A stretch of 64,000 bases of DNA from Chelativorans sp. AA-79 (GCF_029457495.1 NZ_CP120361.1:3426001-3490000), one strand, 5' to 3'; shown: positions 1 to 8,884, counted from the stretch's first letter. Translations and numbers: made by a program. The notes: generated from the letters alone by a model not told the origin.

Positions 1-63
1 GCGCTTGCAACGCCGGATATCCCGGCCCGCAGCCAGCCCGCCCGCTTGTTTTGCCGCTTTGCG

Positions 64-1920
64 TCAGGCCGTTTTGCGTAACGTGTCATCGTACCACCCG
101 CCGTTCCAGTTCGCTCCACCGTGCACGATGCCGGTCTCTTCCGTCCCGTGCTCCGCGTCAACCGGCCCCGCCGGCAAAGAGATATGGACCTGCGTGCCCG
201 TGCCGGGAGCGCTTTCGATGCTCATGCCGCCCCCCTGCAATCTGACCAGCCCTTTCACCAGGGCGAGGCCCAGCCCCGTCCCCTGGCATTTGCGCGTGTA
301 ATCGTTCCGGACCTGCATGAAGGGCGTGCCCACATGTTCCAGATCCTCGGCGGAGATGCCGATACCCGTATCGCTGACCGTGAATTCGAGTCGGTCGCCG
401 CTGCGCCTGGCCGTCAGCTTCACCTCGCCCGCCGGCGTGAACTTCACGGCGTTGGAGAGCAGGTTGATGAGAACCTGCTGGACCGCCCTGCGGTCGCCGT
501 GCACCGCTCCGATATCCTTGGCGATCTCGGCCTTCAGGCGTAGCGGCTTCGCCTCGGCCTGCTGTGCGGCCATCGCCACGCAGAAGCGGGCGGCATCCTC
601 GAATGAGAAGCTCTCGGCCTGCAGCCCGTAGGCGCCGGATTCGACCTTCGAGACGTCCAGGATGGCGTTCACCACCGAGAGGAGATGATTGCCGGCCTCG
701 CGGATCATCTCCACATATTCGCGCTGCCGGTCATTGGCGAACTTGCCGAACATCTCGTTGGCCAGGATATCCGAGAAGCCGACGATCGCGTTGAGCGGCG
801 TGCGCAGCTCATGGCTGACGGAGGCGAGGATCTGGTCTTTCGAATGCATGGCGAGTTCCGCCATGCGCCGCGTCTCGGCCAGGGTCTGCTCGAGCGCGGC
901 CGTGTCGGCATCCTGGCGCAGGAGAGCGATCACGCGTCCTTCGCCCGCCTCGCCCATGAGGTCGCAGGTGAAATTCCGGTAGAGGGCCTGGGCCGGCAGG
1001 CCGGGCTTCTTCGCCGGCACGCGCACCCGCATGCCCACCAGGCGCGCGCCCGCGCCTTCCCTGATATCGGTGAGCGCGGAAAGCCAGGCGATCCGATCGG
1101 CCACATGGATACGGTCGAAAAGCCCCGTGCCCATCAGCATTTCCGGGGCGACCCCCAACAGAGCCTCCACCTTGGACGAAGCATAGGTCACGTCGCCGGA
1201 AGCCTGCAGGCGCAGGACCGCCGTGCCGACCATCTCCTCCAGGGCGGGGCTTGGCGGTTCGCTGGCCACTTCCTGCGAAGCGGGAGCGGCAAAATGCAAA
1301 CGCGCCAGAAGGGTCGTCGCATAGACGAGCGGGACCAGCCATTGCCAGGCCGAGGGCGCAACCGTGCCCGCGGCAAAGGCGGCGGGAATGCCGGCGCCGA
1401 TGGCCACCGCACCGGCGGCGGCAGCGAGACCGAAGGCGACCGCGCGCCGCGTCCGGCCGATCCAGCCGGCTTCGATCGCAATCGCCGCGGAGAGAACGGC
1501 CAATGGGGAGGCAGGGCCGCCCGCGGCGGCCAGAAGCGCTCCCAGCGCCAGCGGTGCCAGCAGCAGTGCCAACGGCTCCATGAGCTGCCGCTTTGCCGTG
1601 GCGATCAATGCAAGGGGCACCAGGAGGCCGAGCCCGAAGACCAGTGCGACGGCGACCAGCGACCCGGCCATCCCGACCTGCCGCACGGCGATTTCGGCCG
1701 TCGCCAGTGCCGCCAGCACCGGCGCGGCCAGCAGCACCTGAACGAGCCGCAGCTGCCTCTCCCGCTCCTCGCCGGCGGCGACGGAGGGATGCAGCAGGCG
1801 CTCGCAGGCGTCCTTCAACCGAAGGGGCAGGTCTGCTTTCTGGGACGCTCTCGTGTTCAACTCGACGCGCTCTATTCTTGTCCGCTTGTCGGGGCTCTCG
1901 TTCTTGGCCGACCCTCGCAC
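64..1920 (-). CDS. Membrane-bound PAS sensor histidine kinase, DivJ/PleC-like
   Basis: A two-component sensor kinase of 618 residues. Hydrophobic segments fill roughly residues 58-210 (several membrane helices), followed by a PAS-like region at about 230-335. A HisKA domain carries the phospho-accepting His in SHELRTPLNA near residue 370. The HATPase domain follows, with an N box (QVLINLLSNAVKF), a G1 box (DTGIG) and a G2 box (GTGLGLALVKG). The kinase core resembles the DivJ/PleC group that controls DivK in alphaproteobacterial cell-cycle signalling, but that assignment is inference and no response regulator gene lies beside it. The start is a GTG with no clear ribosome binding site, so the N-terminus is uncertain; a start just before the first helix is also possible. 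It appears monocistronic within the window. Confidence 0.85.
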   Translation of the reverse strand: MRGSAKNESPDKRTRIERVELNTRASQKADLPLRLKDACERLLHPSVAAGEERERQLRLVQVLLAAPVLAALATAEIAVRQVGMAGSLVAVALVFGLGLLVPLALIATAKRQLMEPLALLLAPLALGALLAAAGGPASPLAVLSAAIAIEAGWIGRTRRAVAFGLAAAAGAVAIGAGIPAAFAAGTVAPSAWQWLVPLVYATTLLARLHFAAPASQEVASEPPSPALEEMVGTAVLRLQASGDVTYASSKVEALLGVAPEMLMGTGLFDRIHVADRIAWLSALTDIREGAGARLVGMRVRVPAKKPGLPAQALYRNFTCDLMGEAGEGRVIALLRQDADTAALEQTLAETRRMAELAMHSKDQILASVSHELRTPLNAIVGFSDILANEMFGKFANDRQREYVEMIREAGNHLLSVVNAILDVSKVESGAYGLQAESFSFEDAARFCVAMAAQQAEAKPLRLKAEIAKDIGAVHGDRRAVQQVLINLLSNAVKFTPAGEVKLTARRSGDRLEFTVSDTGIGISAEDLEHVGTPFMQVRNDYTRKCQGTGLGLALVKGLVRLQGGGMSIESAPGTGTQVHISLPAGPVDAEHGTEETGIVHGGANWNGGWYDDTLRKTA

Positions 1921-2278
1921 CCACCGTTTAAGGAATGGATAAACGCCTGCCCGGCAGGGGGCTCATCGGCGCCTGTATGCGGGTTTTCCGCAGCCTCGAT
2001 TACGGTCATGGTTAACAAACGGTCGCCGGATCCAGGCTTCTCCGGGAGCGGGAAAACAACCGTCGGCGAGAGCCTTGGCGCTGTTTTTTCCAGCATTTTC
2101 AATCGGATGAATGGTTAGGGTGCCGTTGCTGTAATCCCACGGTGTTGAAGAAAACTTGATTCGAAGGCTTTCACTCCGGCTTTCTTTGCGTGTTCGCCGA
2201 AAATTTTAGGCAAATTTGAAGGGCTTCCATGGCTTTGAAGGCGGGTACCGAGTGGAACTTTCGAGGACACGAGGAAAA
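1921..2278. other. Divergent intergenic gap
   Basis: This gap of about 360 bases separates the minus-strand kinase from the plus-strand small protein. It should hold both promoters. No convincing coding frame, repeat or hairpin terminator was seen; the last 100 bases are richer in A and T than the rest. Confidence 0.5.
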
Positions 2279-2617
2279 ATGGGGCTGCTTGTTCGTTCCG
2301 TCGCAGGATTGTCGCTCCTGTTCCTGGTTCTGCCGATCGACCTGAGCGGCGAAACGGCAAAGGAAGGAGAGGCCCGTCCGCCGCAGGCGCTTTCCGCAGC
2401 CCGCGATACGCCCGCCGGCCTCACCTCCATCTGCGAGCGCCGGCCCGACATATGCGCGACGGCGACGGTGGTGTTCGCCGCGATTGCCGCTCAAGCCAGG
2501 GAGGGCGTGCGGCTTGCCCAGTCCTTGATCGAGGAGGCGGCGCACGATGCCGAGCCTGCCCACATCCTCCCCCGCGAACCCGTTCCCGCCGAGAAAGGCG
2601 TTCCGGCCGCGCGGTGA
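2279..2617 (+). CDS. Small membrane-anchored protein, DUF5330-like
   Basis: The product is about 112 residues. A hydrophobic N-terminal segment (LVRSVAGLSLLFLVLPI) suggests a signal anchor or signal peptide. A short conserved-looking core follows with paired cysteines (ICERRPDICATA) and a helix ending AREGVRLAQSLIE. This layout matches the DUF5330 family of small rhizobial proteins, whose function is unknown. I chose the ATG at 2279 because GAGGACACGAGG sits just upstream and because the hydrophobic helix then begins at residue 3; an upstream in-frame ATG would add 21 polar residues. It lies ahead of sufE with a gap of about 60 bases, so co-transcription is possible. Confidence 0.65.
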   Translation: MGLLVRSVAGLSLLFLVLPIDLSGETAKEGEARPPQALSAARDTPAGLTSICERRPDICATATVVFAAIAAQAREGVRLAQSLIEEAAHDAEPAHILPREPVPAEKGVPAAR

Positions 2618-2680
2618 TCCCGGGCGGCCAAATCGGGATTTCCCCGTGACGCAGCGGACCCGAGCCACTATATGCGGGCC

Positions 2681-3106
2681 ATGATCACGAGCATCGATAC
2701 CATTCGGGACGACTTCGCCTTCCTGGACGACTGGGAGGAGCGCTACCGCTACATCATCGAGCTCGGCAGCGACCTGCCGGCCTATCCCGATACCGCCCGC
2801 GACGATCAGCACAAGGTGCGCGGTTGCGTGAGCCAGGTCTGGCTCCTGACGCGGATCGGCGAAGGGCCGGATCCGGTGATCACCTTCCAGGGTGATTCGG
2901 ACGCGCACATCGTGCGCGGGCTGGTCGCCATCATGCTCGCGCTCTTCAGCGGCAGGCGGGCAAGCGAGATCCTCGAAACCGATGCGGAGCAGACGATGCG
3001 CGCGCTCGGCCTCGACGAGCATCTGACGCCGCAGCGCGCAAACGGGCTGCGCGCCATGATCCAGCGCATGAAGGAGGAAGCAGGTGCGGCGATGAGCGCG
3101 GCCTGA
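2681..3106 (+). CDS. sufE: SufE-family cysteine desulfuration protein
   Basis: SufE accepts the persulfide sulfur from the SufS cysteine desulfurase and passes it to the SufBCD scaffold for Fe-S cluster assembly in the cytoplasm. The family signature HKVRGCVSQVWL is present, with the sulfur-accepting Cys near residue 49, and the length (141 residues) is normal. A second in-frame ATG at 2672 would add three residues. No other suf genes are in the window, so this is a stand-alone copy, a common arrangement in rhizobia. It converges on the DUF6456 gene with only 20 bases between stop codons. Confidence 0.93.
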   Translation: MITSIDTIRDDFAFLDDWEERYRYIIELGSDLPAYPDTARDDQHKVRGCVSQVWLLTRIGEGPDPVITFQGDSDAHIVRGLVAIMLALFSGRRASEILETDAEQTMRALGLDEHLTPQRANGLRAMIQRMKEEAGAAMSAA

Positions 3107-3126
3107 TCCGGGCCGCGCCGTTCGGG

Positions 3127-3945
3127 TCAGCGCAGCGACGGCCGGTACCCTTCCGCACCCCAGTGGAGGATCGTGCGGCGCCGGGCGCGGGGCTGCGGCT
3201 CGTAGTGGCGGCAGAGCGCTCCGAGCGCCGCCTTCAGCACCACTTTCGCCGAACGCGCCGGCCATGCGCGCTCCATCTCCACCTTCTCGAGCCCTTTCAG
3301 GAAACAGCAGACATCGATGAGGACGCCGGCCAGTTCCGGCCCCACCGCAGTAAGTGCGTCGTCCACCCGCCGGCGCGCCGCGAGCGCGGCGTCCGTAAGA
3401 TCCGCGATACCGTTCTCGCTGCTGCCGCGCTGTCCGCTCGCCACCGCCTCGCTCCAGTTCGCGCCCAGACGAGGCATGATCTGACCGCGCGTATAATCGG
3501 CGCGCAGCCTCTCGCCCGCCCTGAACTCGCCCTCCTCCAGGAAGGGCTGGCCGCCGCGCACGCGCCGCCGGGCAAGCTGGGCGAGTGGAGATTCCGCCAG
3601 ATTCGCCGGCACAACCTGCTCGCCGCCTTCCATGGCGACCATGCGGGTGCCGAGCTCCAGGTGCTGGGCACGGAAGGGCTCCTGCGGATGCCGGTCGCGC
3701 ATCGCGAGGGCACGGCCCTCTTGCGAAAGCGAGAGCAACCCGCCGGCTTCGGCGACGAGGCCCTCCCGCGCCAGGGCCGACAGCGCGCCCAGGCTCGCCG
3801 AGATCGTGCCCCGCTCGCCGCCATCGAGCAGAACCGTGCCGCGGCCGGCAGCGGGGCGCGCATGCGCGGCGCCGGCCGACAGGAAGCGAACCACCCGCAG
3901 CTTCTGGCGCGCGGTATCCCCGATATCGTTCATGGGCCGCTTCAT
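3127..3945 (-). CDS. DUF6456-type protein coupled to a DnaA-like HTH protein
   Basis: A 272-residue protein of unknown role. The C-terminal half (about 130-272) has the charged helical pattern of the DUF6456 family: FRAGERLRADYTRGQIMPRLGANW, then a repeat-like helix with DALTAVGPELAGVLIDVCCFLKGLE and a basic end HYEPQPRARR. The N-terminal part looks like a winged-helix fold (LGALSALAREGLV, LSLSQEGRALAMR). I start it at 3945, where ATG overlaps the stop of the upstream gene (ATGA) and GGAGGTG lies just before. This marks translational coupling with the DnaA-domain protein. DNA binding is inferred from the helical composition only. Confidence 0.75.
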   Translation of the reverse strand: MKRPMNDIGDTARQKLRVVRFLSAGAAHARPAAGRGTVLLDGGERGTISASLGALSALAREGLVAEAGGLLSLSQEGRALAMRDRHPQEPFRAQHLELGTRMVAMEGGEQVVPANLAESPLAQLARRRVRGGQPFLEEGEFRAGERLRADYTRGQIMPRLGANWSEAVASGQRGSSENGIADLTDAALAARRRVDDALTAVGPELAGVLIDVCCFLKGLEKVEMERAWPARSAKVVLKAALGALCRHYEPQPRARRRTILHWGAEGYRPSLR

Positions 3946-4313
3946 CGCATCACCTCCGTGTGGCGGAACGCCGCCACGGTCACGCGCTCGGTCAAGTGGA
4001 TGATCCTGTCGAAATCCTCGTCGTCGCGCATGTCCTCGACGAAATGGCAGGCGTGCTGAACCGTCTTGCGGTCGCGTCCGAAGCCGCGGCCGATCTCGGC
4101 CATCTTCAGGCGCAGCACCACATGGGCGATATACATCCCGATCTGCCGCACCCGGGTCACGCTGATCGAACTCCGCCCCGGGCGCCGCAATTCCTTCCCA
4201 CTGACGTTGAAGAGGGCCGCCACGATGTCCATCACGCATTCGCAGATGTCGGTCACCCTCTCCTCGCTGACGGGGCTCAACCTGGGCAGCAGCAGGCCGA
4301 CCGGCGCTGCCAC
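3942..4313 (-). CDS. Stand-alone DnaA domain-IV-like DNA-binding protein
   Basis: The product is 123 residues and consists almost wholly of a helix-turn-helix domain resembling DnaA domain IV. It contains VMDIVAALFNVSGKELRR, then TRVRQIGMYIAHVVLRL, then the DnaA signature-like segment GRDRKTVQHACHFVED. No AAA+ ATPase domain is present, so it cannot act as the initiator itself. The chosen start is a GTG at 4313 preceded by GGAGAGAGGGGAG; a longer reading frame upstream shows no domain and overlaps the divergent gene region. It overlaps the DUF6456 gene by four bases. Whether it binds DnaA boxes or another motif is unknown. Confidence 0.82.
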   Translation of the reverse strand: MAAPVGLLLPRLSPVSEERVTDICECVMDIVAALFNVSGKELRRPGRSSISVTRVRQIGMYIAHVVLRLKMAEIGRGFGRDRKTVQHACHFVEDMRDDEDFDRIIHLTERVTVAAFRHTEVMR

Positions 4314-4587
4314 GCACGCTCTCCCCTCTCTCCTTTCGTTCTTGTCCTGCAACTGGCTTGCGGCGTTGGATCGCACGGAATGCCCCCTTCTTGATCGAGG
4401 AATATTTTCCTTATATCCCGCGTCGGCACGTAGGGGAACAAAAAGAGAACAAATATTCCCGATGGCTGAACCCAACCAGCTGTTCAAAAAGGCTTTTTTG
4501 TTTTCCGAGAGATTTTTTTCGCCGAATTTTCTCCCCACCTGCCGCGCCAGGCCCAGACTGTGGCGACCAATCAAAGGGAGACCATGC

Positions 4588-4932
4588 ATGGGCATGTTGG
4601 AACAAGAGGTGCACGCCTTCCGCCGGGAGAAGGCGCAGCAGGTTTCGGAAGCGCGGCAGTGCGCCGCCTTCTTTCTCATCTCCGGGATCGATCTGAGCGC
4701 CGCGCTGGCGACGACGGGCAAGGAGCGGACGGCGCTCCTCGCCCGCCTCGGCAGGCTCATCGAGCGCGAGCGCCTCAAGGGGGCGCGTCGTCACTGGAGC
4801 TATGACCTCAACCGGCACATCGCGCTCAAGCAGGCTTACGACCGCCTCAGACCGGCGCGTGAGGAGGAGAGGATAAGGCCGCGCCCCATGCGACGGCGGT
4901 GGAGAGCAAGGCAAAAAGAAAGCGGCGCCTGA
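4588..4932 (+). CDS. Small basic helical protein of unknown function
   Basis: A 114-residue protein, not recognised. It starts at ATG 4588 after AAAGGGAGACC. The first 85 residues look like a compact helical unit (EVHAFRREKAQQVSEARQCAAFFLISGIDLS, then LLARLGRLIERERLKGARRHWSYDLNRHIALKQAYDRLR). The tail is strongly basic (RPRPMRRRWRARQKES), which would suit nucleic-acid binding. It is divergent from the DnaA-domain/DUF6456 pair. Its stop codon lies inside the loop of a terminator hairpin shared with mucR. It is coding by composition and ribosome binding site; function is unknown. Confidence 0.6.
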   Translation: MGMLEQEVHAFRREKAQQVSEARQCAAFFLISGIDLSAALATTGKERTALLARLGRLIERERLKGARRHWSYDLNRHIALKQAYDRLRPAREEERIRPRPMRRRWRARQKESGA

Positions 4933-4948
4933 CGGCGCCGCTGCTTTT
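4921..4948. terminator. Bidirectional rho-independent terminator
   Basis: A perfect 9-bp stem (AGCGGCGCC/GGCGCCGCT, 4921-4929 and 4934-4942) with a TGAC loop is followed by GCTTTT on the plus strand. On the minus strand it is followed by TTCTTTTT. It can therefore end both the plus-strand small gene and the convergent mucR. The stop codon of the small gene forms part of the loop. Confidence 0.85.
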
Positions 4949-4971
4949 CTCTCGAAAGAGATGTCTTTGCG

Positions 4972-5397
4972 TTATTTGGCTTTGCGCTTGCGCCCGAGAC
5001 CCATCTTCTTGGCGAGTTGCGAGCGGGCGACCGCATAGCTCGGAGCGACCATGGGATAGCTCGGATCGAGACCCCACTTCTCCCGGTACTGCTCCGGCGT
5101 CAGGCCATAATGTGTCATGAGATGTCGCTTGAGCGACTTGAACTTCTTGCCGTCTTCCAGGCAGACGATGTACTCGTCGTGCACCGAGCGCTTCGGATTT
5201 ACTGCCGGCTTCTGCTTTTCGGTCGCAACCTGCTCGGTGGTGCGCGTAACCCTCCCCAAGGCCGCGTGCACGTCCGCAATCAGATTTGAGAGTTCAGAAA
5301 CCGGAACCGGATTGTTACTGACATAAGCAGCGACAACATCGGCCGTCAGTTCCATAAGCACATCATCATTCTTTGTAGTCAGATCATCCATTTCCAT
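4972..5397 (-). CDS. mucR: MucR/Ros-family transcriptional regulator
   Basis: A 141-residue regulator of the Ros/MucR family, which silences or activates genes for exopolysaccharide, motility and the cell cycle in rhizobia by binding AT-rich DNA. The N-terminal oligomerisation part contains [31 protein letters not shown]. The C-terminal zinc-finger-like domain is [33 protein letters not shown], with Cys-x2-Asp in place of Cys-x2-Cys, as in most MucR proteins. The tail is basic. I chose the ATG at 5397 because it gives the usual family length; an ATG at 5442 has a stronger AAGGGGAAGAGGA upstream and would add 15 residues. It ends in the shared terminator at 4921-4948. Confidence 0.93.
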   Translation of the reverse strand: MEMDDLTTKNDDVLMELTADVVAAYVSNNPVPVSELSNLIADVHAALGRVTRTTEQVATEKQKPAVNPKRSVHDEYIVCLEDGKKFKSLKRHLMTHYGLTPEQYREKWGLDPSYPMVAPSYAVARSQLAKKMGLGRKRKAK

Positions 5398-5778
5398 ATC
5401 TTGCCCCAGCGTAATGTTGCCCCCACCTGCGTCCTTGTACATTCCTCTTCCCCTTGAAACCGATCTCATTAATCTAACCGGCACGATTGTCCAGTGGGGA
5501 CAGGGGTATCCACCACCCGATATAACGCGTCAACTCACAATTTTTTTCATGCACTTTTGTATTTTACAGCCGCTATACTTGTTTCGATTTGCAATGAAGC
5601 TGGGAACCAGCCATCGGGCCGACGCACCTTGGAAATAGTGCCGGCTAGTAATGATTTCAATAGCCAAAGTGCCGCAGCAGCCCGTCTGGCGGAAATTCGC
5701 GAGTGTCGAAATACAGAATACGATACAGGCGAATTACGTCCTAAGTATGGAAGGATGTTTCAACTCGCAAAGAACTGC
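5398..5778. other. AT-rich gap upstream of mucR
   Basis: About 380 bases lie between the mucR start and the end of the antiporter operon. Short frames here have no ribosome binding site or recognisable domain. The stretch 5520-5720 is clearly richer in A and T than its surroundings, with T runs. MucR proteins bind such DNA and repress their own genes, so this may be the autoregulatory region (inference). Confidence 0.5.
5505..5533 (-). promoter_or_regulatory. Candidate mucR promoter
   Basis: On the minus strand TTGACG (5533-5528) is followed after 17 bases by GATACC (5510-5505). The -35 element is good and the -10 element weak. It lies about 110 bases upstream of the chosen mucR start and 60 upstream of the alternative. 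This is a pattern match only. Confidence 0.35.
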
Positions 5779-6147
5779 TCAAGATATTTCGTCCGGCCGC
5801 TCAACGTCCGAAACCTTCTCCGTGGCCATGTCGTCATGTACTGAGCCGCTCCAGAGCCGATATCCTGCCGCATAGGCTGCCTTGGCCAGAAGATGTGCGG
5901 AGATCGGCGCTGTAAGAAGAAGAAAGACAATCGCCGCCAGCGCCCGCGATGCCGTCGCATGGTCCTCCGTATAGACGGCGAGCGCAATTAGCATGGCGCC
6001 CGAGCCCAGGGTTCCCGTCTTCGACGCCGCGTGCATGCGGGTGTAGAGATCGGGCAGGCGCAGGAGTCCGATCGACGCCGCGAAGGCGAAGAAGGCGCCG
6101 ATGAGGATCAGCGTGCCCACCAAAAGGTTCTGGAAAAGCTCGATCAC
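5779..6147 (-). CDS. mnhG: Mrp/Pha cation/proton antiporter subunit G
   Basis: A 122-residue membrane protein with three hydrophobic helices. It has the MnhG/PhaG family core [34 protein letters not shown]. It is the last gene of the seven-gene Mrp-type antiporter operon, which expels Na+ or K+ in exchange for protons across the inner membrane. The ATG overlaps the end of the F subunit gene by four bases, so translation is coupled. Confidence 0.93.
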   Translation of the reverse strand: MIELFQNLLVGTLILIGAFFAFAASIGLLRLPDLYTRMHAASKTGTLGSGAMLIALAVYTEDHATASRALAAIVFLLLTAPISAHLLAKAAYAAGYRLWSGSVHDDMATEKVSDVERPDEIS

Positions 6148-6479
6148 TCGCGCTCCTCCCCGTAAAGCCCGAGCGGATCGGGCGAGGTGAACTCCTCCTC
6201 ATAGCGGCGGCTCATCACGAATCGCGCGAAGGCCACCGTCGCGAGGAAGCCGACGAGACCAAGCGCGATGGCGATGTCGAGATAAAGCGTATAGCCCGTC
6301 CGGATGCCGATCACGGCGATGAAGCCGATCGCGATCGTCACCAGCATGTCGAGCCCCACCACGCGGTCGGGCAGAGCCGGCCCGCGCAGCACGCGCAGGA
6401 CGGCGAGCAGGAATGAAAAACTGAGGATGCCGAGCGCGGCAAGCTCTGCGAAGGCCAGATAGGTCTCACCCGTTATCAT
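6144..6479 (-). CDS. mnhF: Mrp/Pha cation/proton antiporter subunit F
   Basis: A 111-residue protein with three hydrophobic segments and the MnhF/PhaF signature [29 protein letters not shown]. It belongs to the small-subunit module (E, F, G) of the antiporter. It overlaps E upstream and G downstream by four bases each. Its last residues (GLYGEERE) overlap the G start. Confidence 0.93.
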   Translation of the reverse strand: MITGETYLAFAELAALGILSFSFLLAVLRVLRGPALPDRVVGLDMLVTIAIGFIAVIGIRTGYTLYLDIAIALGLVGFLATVAFARFVMSRRYEEEFTSPDPLGLYGEERE

Positions 6480-6949
6480 CGAAATGCCTCCATGATCCTG
6501 CGCTCGAAGCCCTGGGCGATGTCCCTGCGCAAAAGCGCCACGTCGGAGCAGTCGAGGGCGTGGACGTAAAGGGTCTTGCGGTCTTCGGAAACGTCGACCG
6601 ACAGCGTGCCGGGCGTCAACGTGATCAGGTTGGCAAGCAGCGTGATCTCGAAATCCCGATCCACGGTGAGCGGATAGGAGAAGATGCCGGGCTTCAGTTC
6701 CATGCGCGGCGAGAGCACGAGCTTGGCCACCCGCGACGCCGAAAGCACCAGTTCGTAGAGGAAGAGCAGCGCTAGGGCAGTAAGCTTGACACCGCGCCGG
6801 AAATAGCCGAGCGAGCCCACCTGTTCACGGATGAGGTAGAGCGCACCGGCGCCGAGCAGGAAACCGAAGACGATGTTGGCCGGGGCGAAGGAGCCGGTCA
6901 CCGCCGTCCAGACGAGCGCCAGCAGGATGTTGATGAGATAGAGCCTCAT
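6476..6949 (-). CDS. mnhE: Mrp/Pha cation/proton antiporter subunit E
   Basis: A 157-residue subunit with N-terminal hydrophobic helices ([29 protein letters not shown]). Its soluble C-terminal half contains the typical [26 protein letters not shown]. The length is normal for MnhE/PhaE. The ATG overlaps the stop of the D gene by four bases, so it is coupled to it. Confidence 0.93.
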   Translation of the reverse strand: MRLYLINILLALVWTAVTGSFAPANIVFGFLLGAGALYLIREQVGSLGYFRRGVKLTALALLFLYELVLSASRVAKLVLSPRMELKPGIFSYPLTVDRDFEITLLANLITLTPGTLSVDVSEDRKTLYVHALDCSDVALLRRDIAQGFERRIMEAFR

Positions 6950-8505
6950 GGTAGCGCCCCCTCGGGAAACACCGTGCCGATATAGGACGAGGCGTCGAGG
7001 ATGCCTCCGGCCGCGCGCTCGGCGATGTCGATCACCGGCTGGGGGTAGAGGCCCATGAACAGCACCGGCACGGTCAGGATGGCGAGGGTCAGGTAGCCAT
7101 GGAACGGTGAGGCCGTCTCGAGAAGAGCTTGATCATCCCTCTGCCGCCAGATGGCCAGGATGAAGACCCGGCCGAGCGCCAGCGTCGTCAGGAAGCCGGT
7201 GGCGAGAATGGCGAAGGCAAGCCATCCCTGGCCGGCATCGAGCGAAGCCCTCACCAGCATCACCTTCGGCCAGAGGCCGGAGGCGGGCGGCAGGCCCGCC
7301 GACGCGAGGATGAGGACGAGGGCGAAGGCGGCGATCAGCGGATGGCGCGCATAGAGGCCGGAAAGCGTGTGCAGCGAGTAGCTGCCCCCCAACCCGTTCA
7401 TGATGCCCGCAAGCAGGTAGAGGGCGGCCATCACGATCATGGAATGGAACGCGTAGAACACGGTCCCGGCGAGCCCCTCCCCGGTTCCGAGCGCAAGCCC
7501 TGCCAACATGATCCCGACGCTGGAGATCACCACGAACCCCAGCACCCGGCGCAAATCCGTCTGCGACAGCGCGCCCATGATGCCGACGATCATCGTGGCG
7601 GCGGCCACCCAGGCGATCACGCCCGAAAGAAGCGCGCGTTCCGGCGGGAAGAGCATCACGAGCACGCGCAGCAGCGCGTAGACGCCGACCTTGGTCAGAA
7701 CGCCGCCGAACAGCGCAGCCGTGACGATGCGAGGTGTATGGTAGGAGGCGGGCAGCCAGAAATTGACGGGAAAGGCCGCCGCCTTCATGGCGAAGGCGAG
7801 CAGGAAGAATACGGAGAGCGTGGTGAGCGGGGCGGCCTCCCGAACGCTGTCGGCCTTGCGCGCGATATCGGCCATGTTGAGCGTTCCGAACGCACCGTAG
7901 AGAAGCGCCGTGGCAGTCAGGAAGAAGGTGGTGCCCACCAGATTGAGGATGGCGTATTTCGTGGCACCATCGAGCTGGCGATGCTCCGACCCGAGCACCA
8001 GAAGCCCGAAGGAGGAGATAAGGAAGACCTCGAACCAGACATAGAGATTGAAGATGTCGCCGGTCAGGAACGAGCCGCCCACCCCCGCCATCATGAGCAG
8101 GAGAAAGGGATAGAAGCCGTAGCGGCGCCCGATCATGCCGATGTCGGCCGTGGAATAGAATGCGCAGACCAGCGCGACCAGCGTTGCGACGAGGGCAAGG
8201 GAGGCGCCCAGAATGTCGGCGGCGAACGAAATGCCGAAGGGCGGCAGCCAGCGCCCCATGGTCATGACCGCCGGCCCGTGGTCGAGGATGTGCGACAGCA
8301 AGAGCACGTTGCCTGCCAGGGTGGCGATCAGCCCGGCGATCGCGATGCCGGCCTGCAGCCTGGTCTCATGCCGGAAGATCAGAAGCACCGCGCCGAAGAC
8401 GAGCGGAATCGCCACGGGCGCGATGACCAGCCAGTCGGCCGGGCTGGTCGGCGCCAGGACCATGGCGCCTGAAAGATCCACCGTTTCGTGTGCTTGGACC
8501 GCCAT
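6946..8505 (-). CDS. mnhD: Mrp/Pha cation/proton antiporter subunit D
   Basis: A 519-residue polytopic protein related to the proton-pumping NuoL/M/N subunits of complex I. The antiporter-type transporter fold is seen in GGSFLTGDIFNLYVWFEVFLISSFGLLVLG and ATKYAILNLVGTTFF. The conserved lysine/histidine helices follow (FAMKAAAFPVNFWLPASYHTPRIVTAALFGGVLTKVGVYALLR is split across several helices). The start ATG at 8505 lies one base after the stop of subunit C (TGAGATG). It is expected to carry part of the ion path together with subunit A. Confidence 0.94.
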   Translation of the reverse strand: MAVQAHETVDLSGAMVLAPTSPADWLVIAPVAIPLVFGAVLLIFRHETRLQAGIAIAGLIATLAGNVLLLSHILDHGPAVMTMGRWLPPFGISFAADILGASLALVATLVALVCAFYSTADIGMIGRRYGFYPFLLLMMAGVGGSFLTGDIFNLYVWFEVFLISSFGLLVLGSEHRQLDGATKYAILNLVGTTFFLTATALLYGAFGTLNMADIARKADSVREAAPLTTLSVFFLLAFAMKAAAFPVNFWLPASYHTPRIVTAALFGGVLTKVGVYALLRVLVMLFPPERALLSGVIAWVAAATMIVGIMGALSQTDLRRVLGFVVISSVGIMLAGLALGTGEGLAGTVFYAFHSMIVMAALYLLAGIMNGLGGSYSLHTLSGLYARHPLIAAFALVLILASAGLPPASGLWPKVMLVRASLDAGQGWLAFAILATGFLTTLALGRVFILAIWRQRDDQALLETASPFHGYLTLAILTVPVLFMGLYPQPVIDIAERAAGGILDASSYIGTVFPEGALP

Positions 8506-8506
8506 C

Positions 8507-8884
8507 TCAATACCCCAGGGGTGGAAGCTCTTCGCCTTCGGGCTCGGCCACGCGCAGGCCGTCCGTATCGTCGGTGCCGAGCTCCTGGTAGGTGCGGAAA
8601 GCGAGAACGAGCAGGAAGGCGAAGAAGGAGAAGGAGATGACGATCGCCGTCAGGATCAGCGCCTGCGGCAGCGGATTGGCGGTAACGCCCGCGGGAACGT
8701 CCAAGTCGACGGGAATGATGGGCGGGACTTCCCGCACCACGCGCCCGGAGGTGAAGATGGTGAGGTTCACGGCGTTGCCGAAGATGGATACGCCGAGCAG
8801 GATGCGGATGATGTGCCTCGACAGCATCAGATAGATCGCGACGGCGAAGAAGATGCCGACGGTCACGGCCAGGATCGCTTCCAT
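8507..8884 (-). CDS. mnhC: Mrp/Pha cation/proton antiporter subunit C
   Basis: A 125-residue NuoK-like subunit with three membrane helices. It has the family core YLMLSRHIIRILLGVSIFGNAVNLTIF and NPLPQALILTAIVISFSFFAFLLVL. The ATG at 8884 overlaps the stop of subunit B by one base (TGATG). An acidic tail (ELPPLGY end) follows the last helix. Confidence 0.94.
   Translation of the reverse strand: MEAILAVTVGIFFAVAIYLMLSRHIIRILLGVSIFGNAVNLTIFTSGRVVREVPPIIPVDLDVPAGVTANPLPQALILTAIVISFSFFAFLLVLAFRTYQELGTDDTDGLRVAEPEGEELPPLGY

Noticed and set aside
685..2118. A long plus-strand reading frame opposite the histidine kinase gene
   Set aside because: It is antisense to a gene with clear kinase motifs; its translation is Arg/His/Gly-rich, typical of a shadow frame in GC-rich DNA, and no ribosome binding site or domain is seen.
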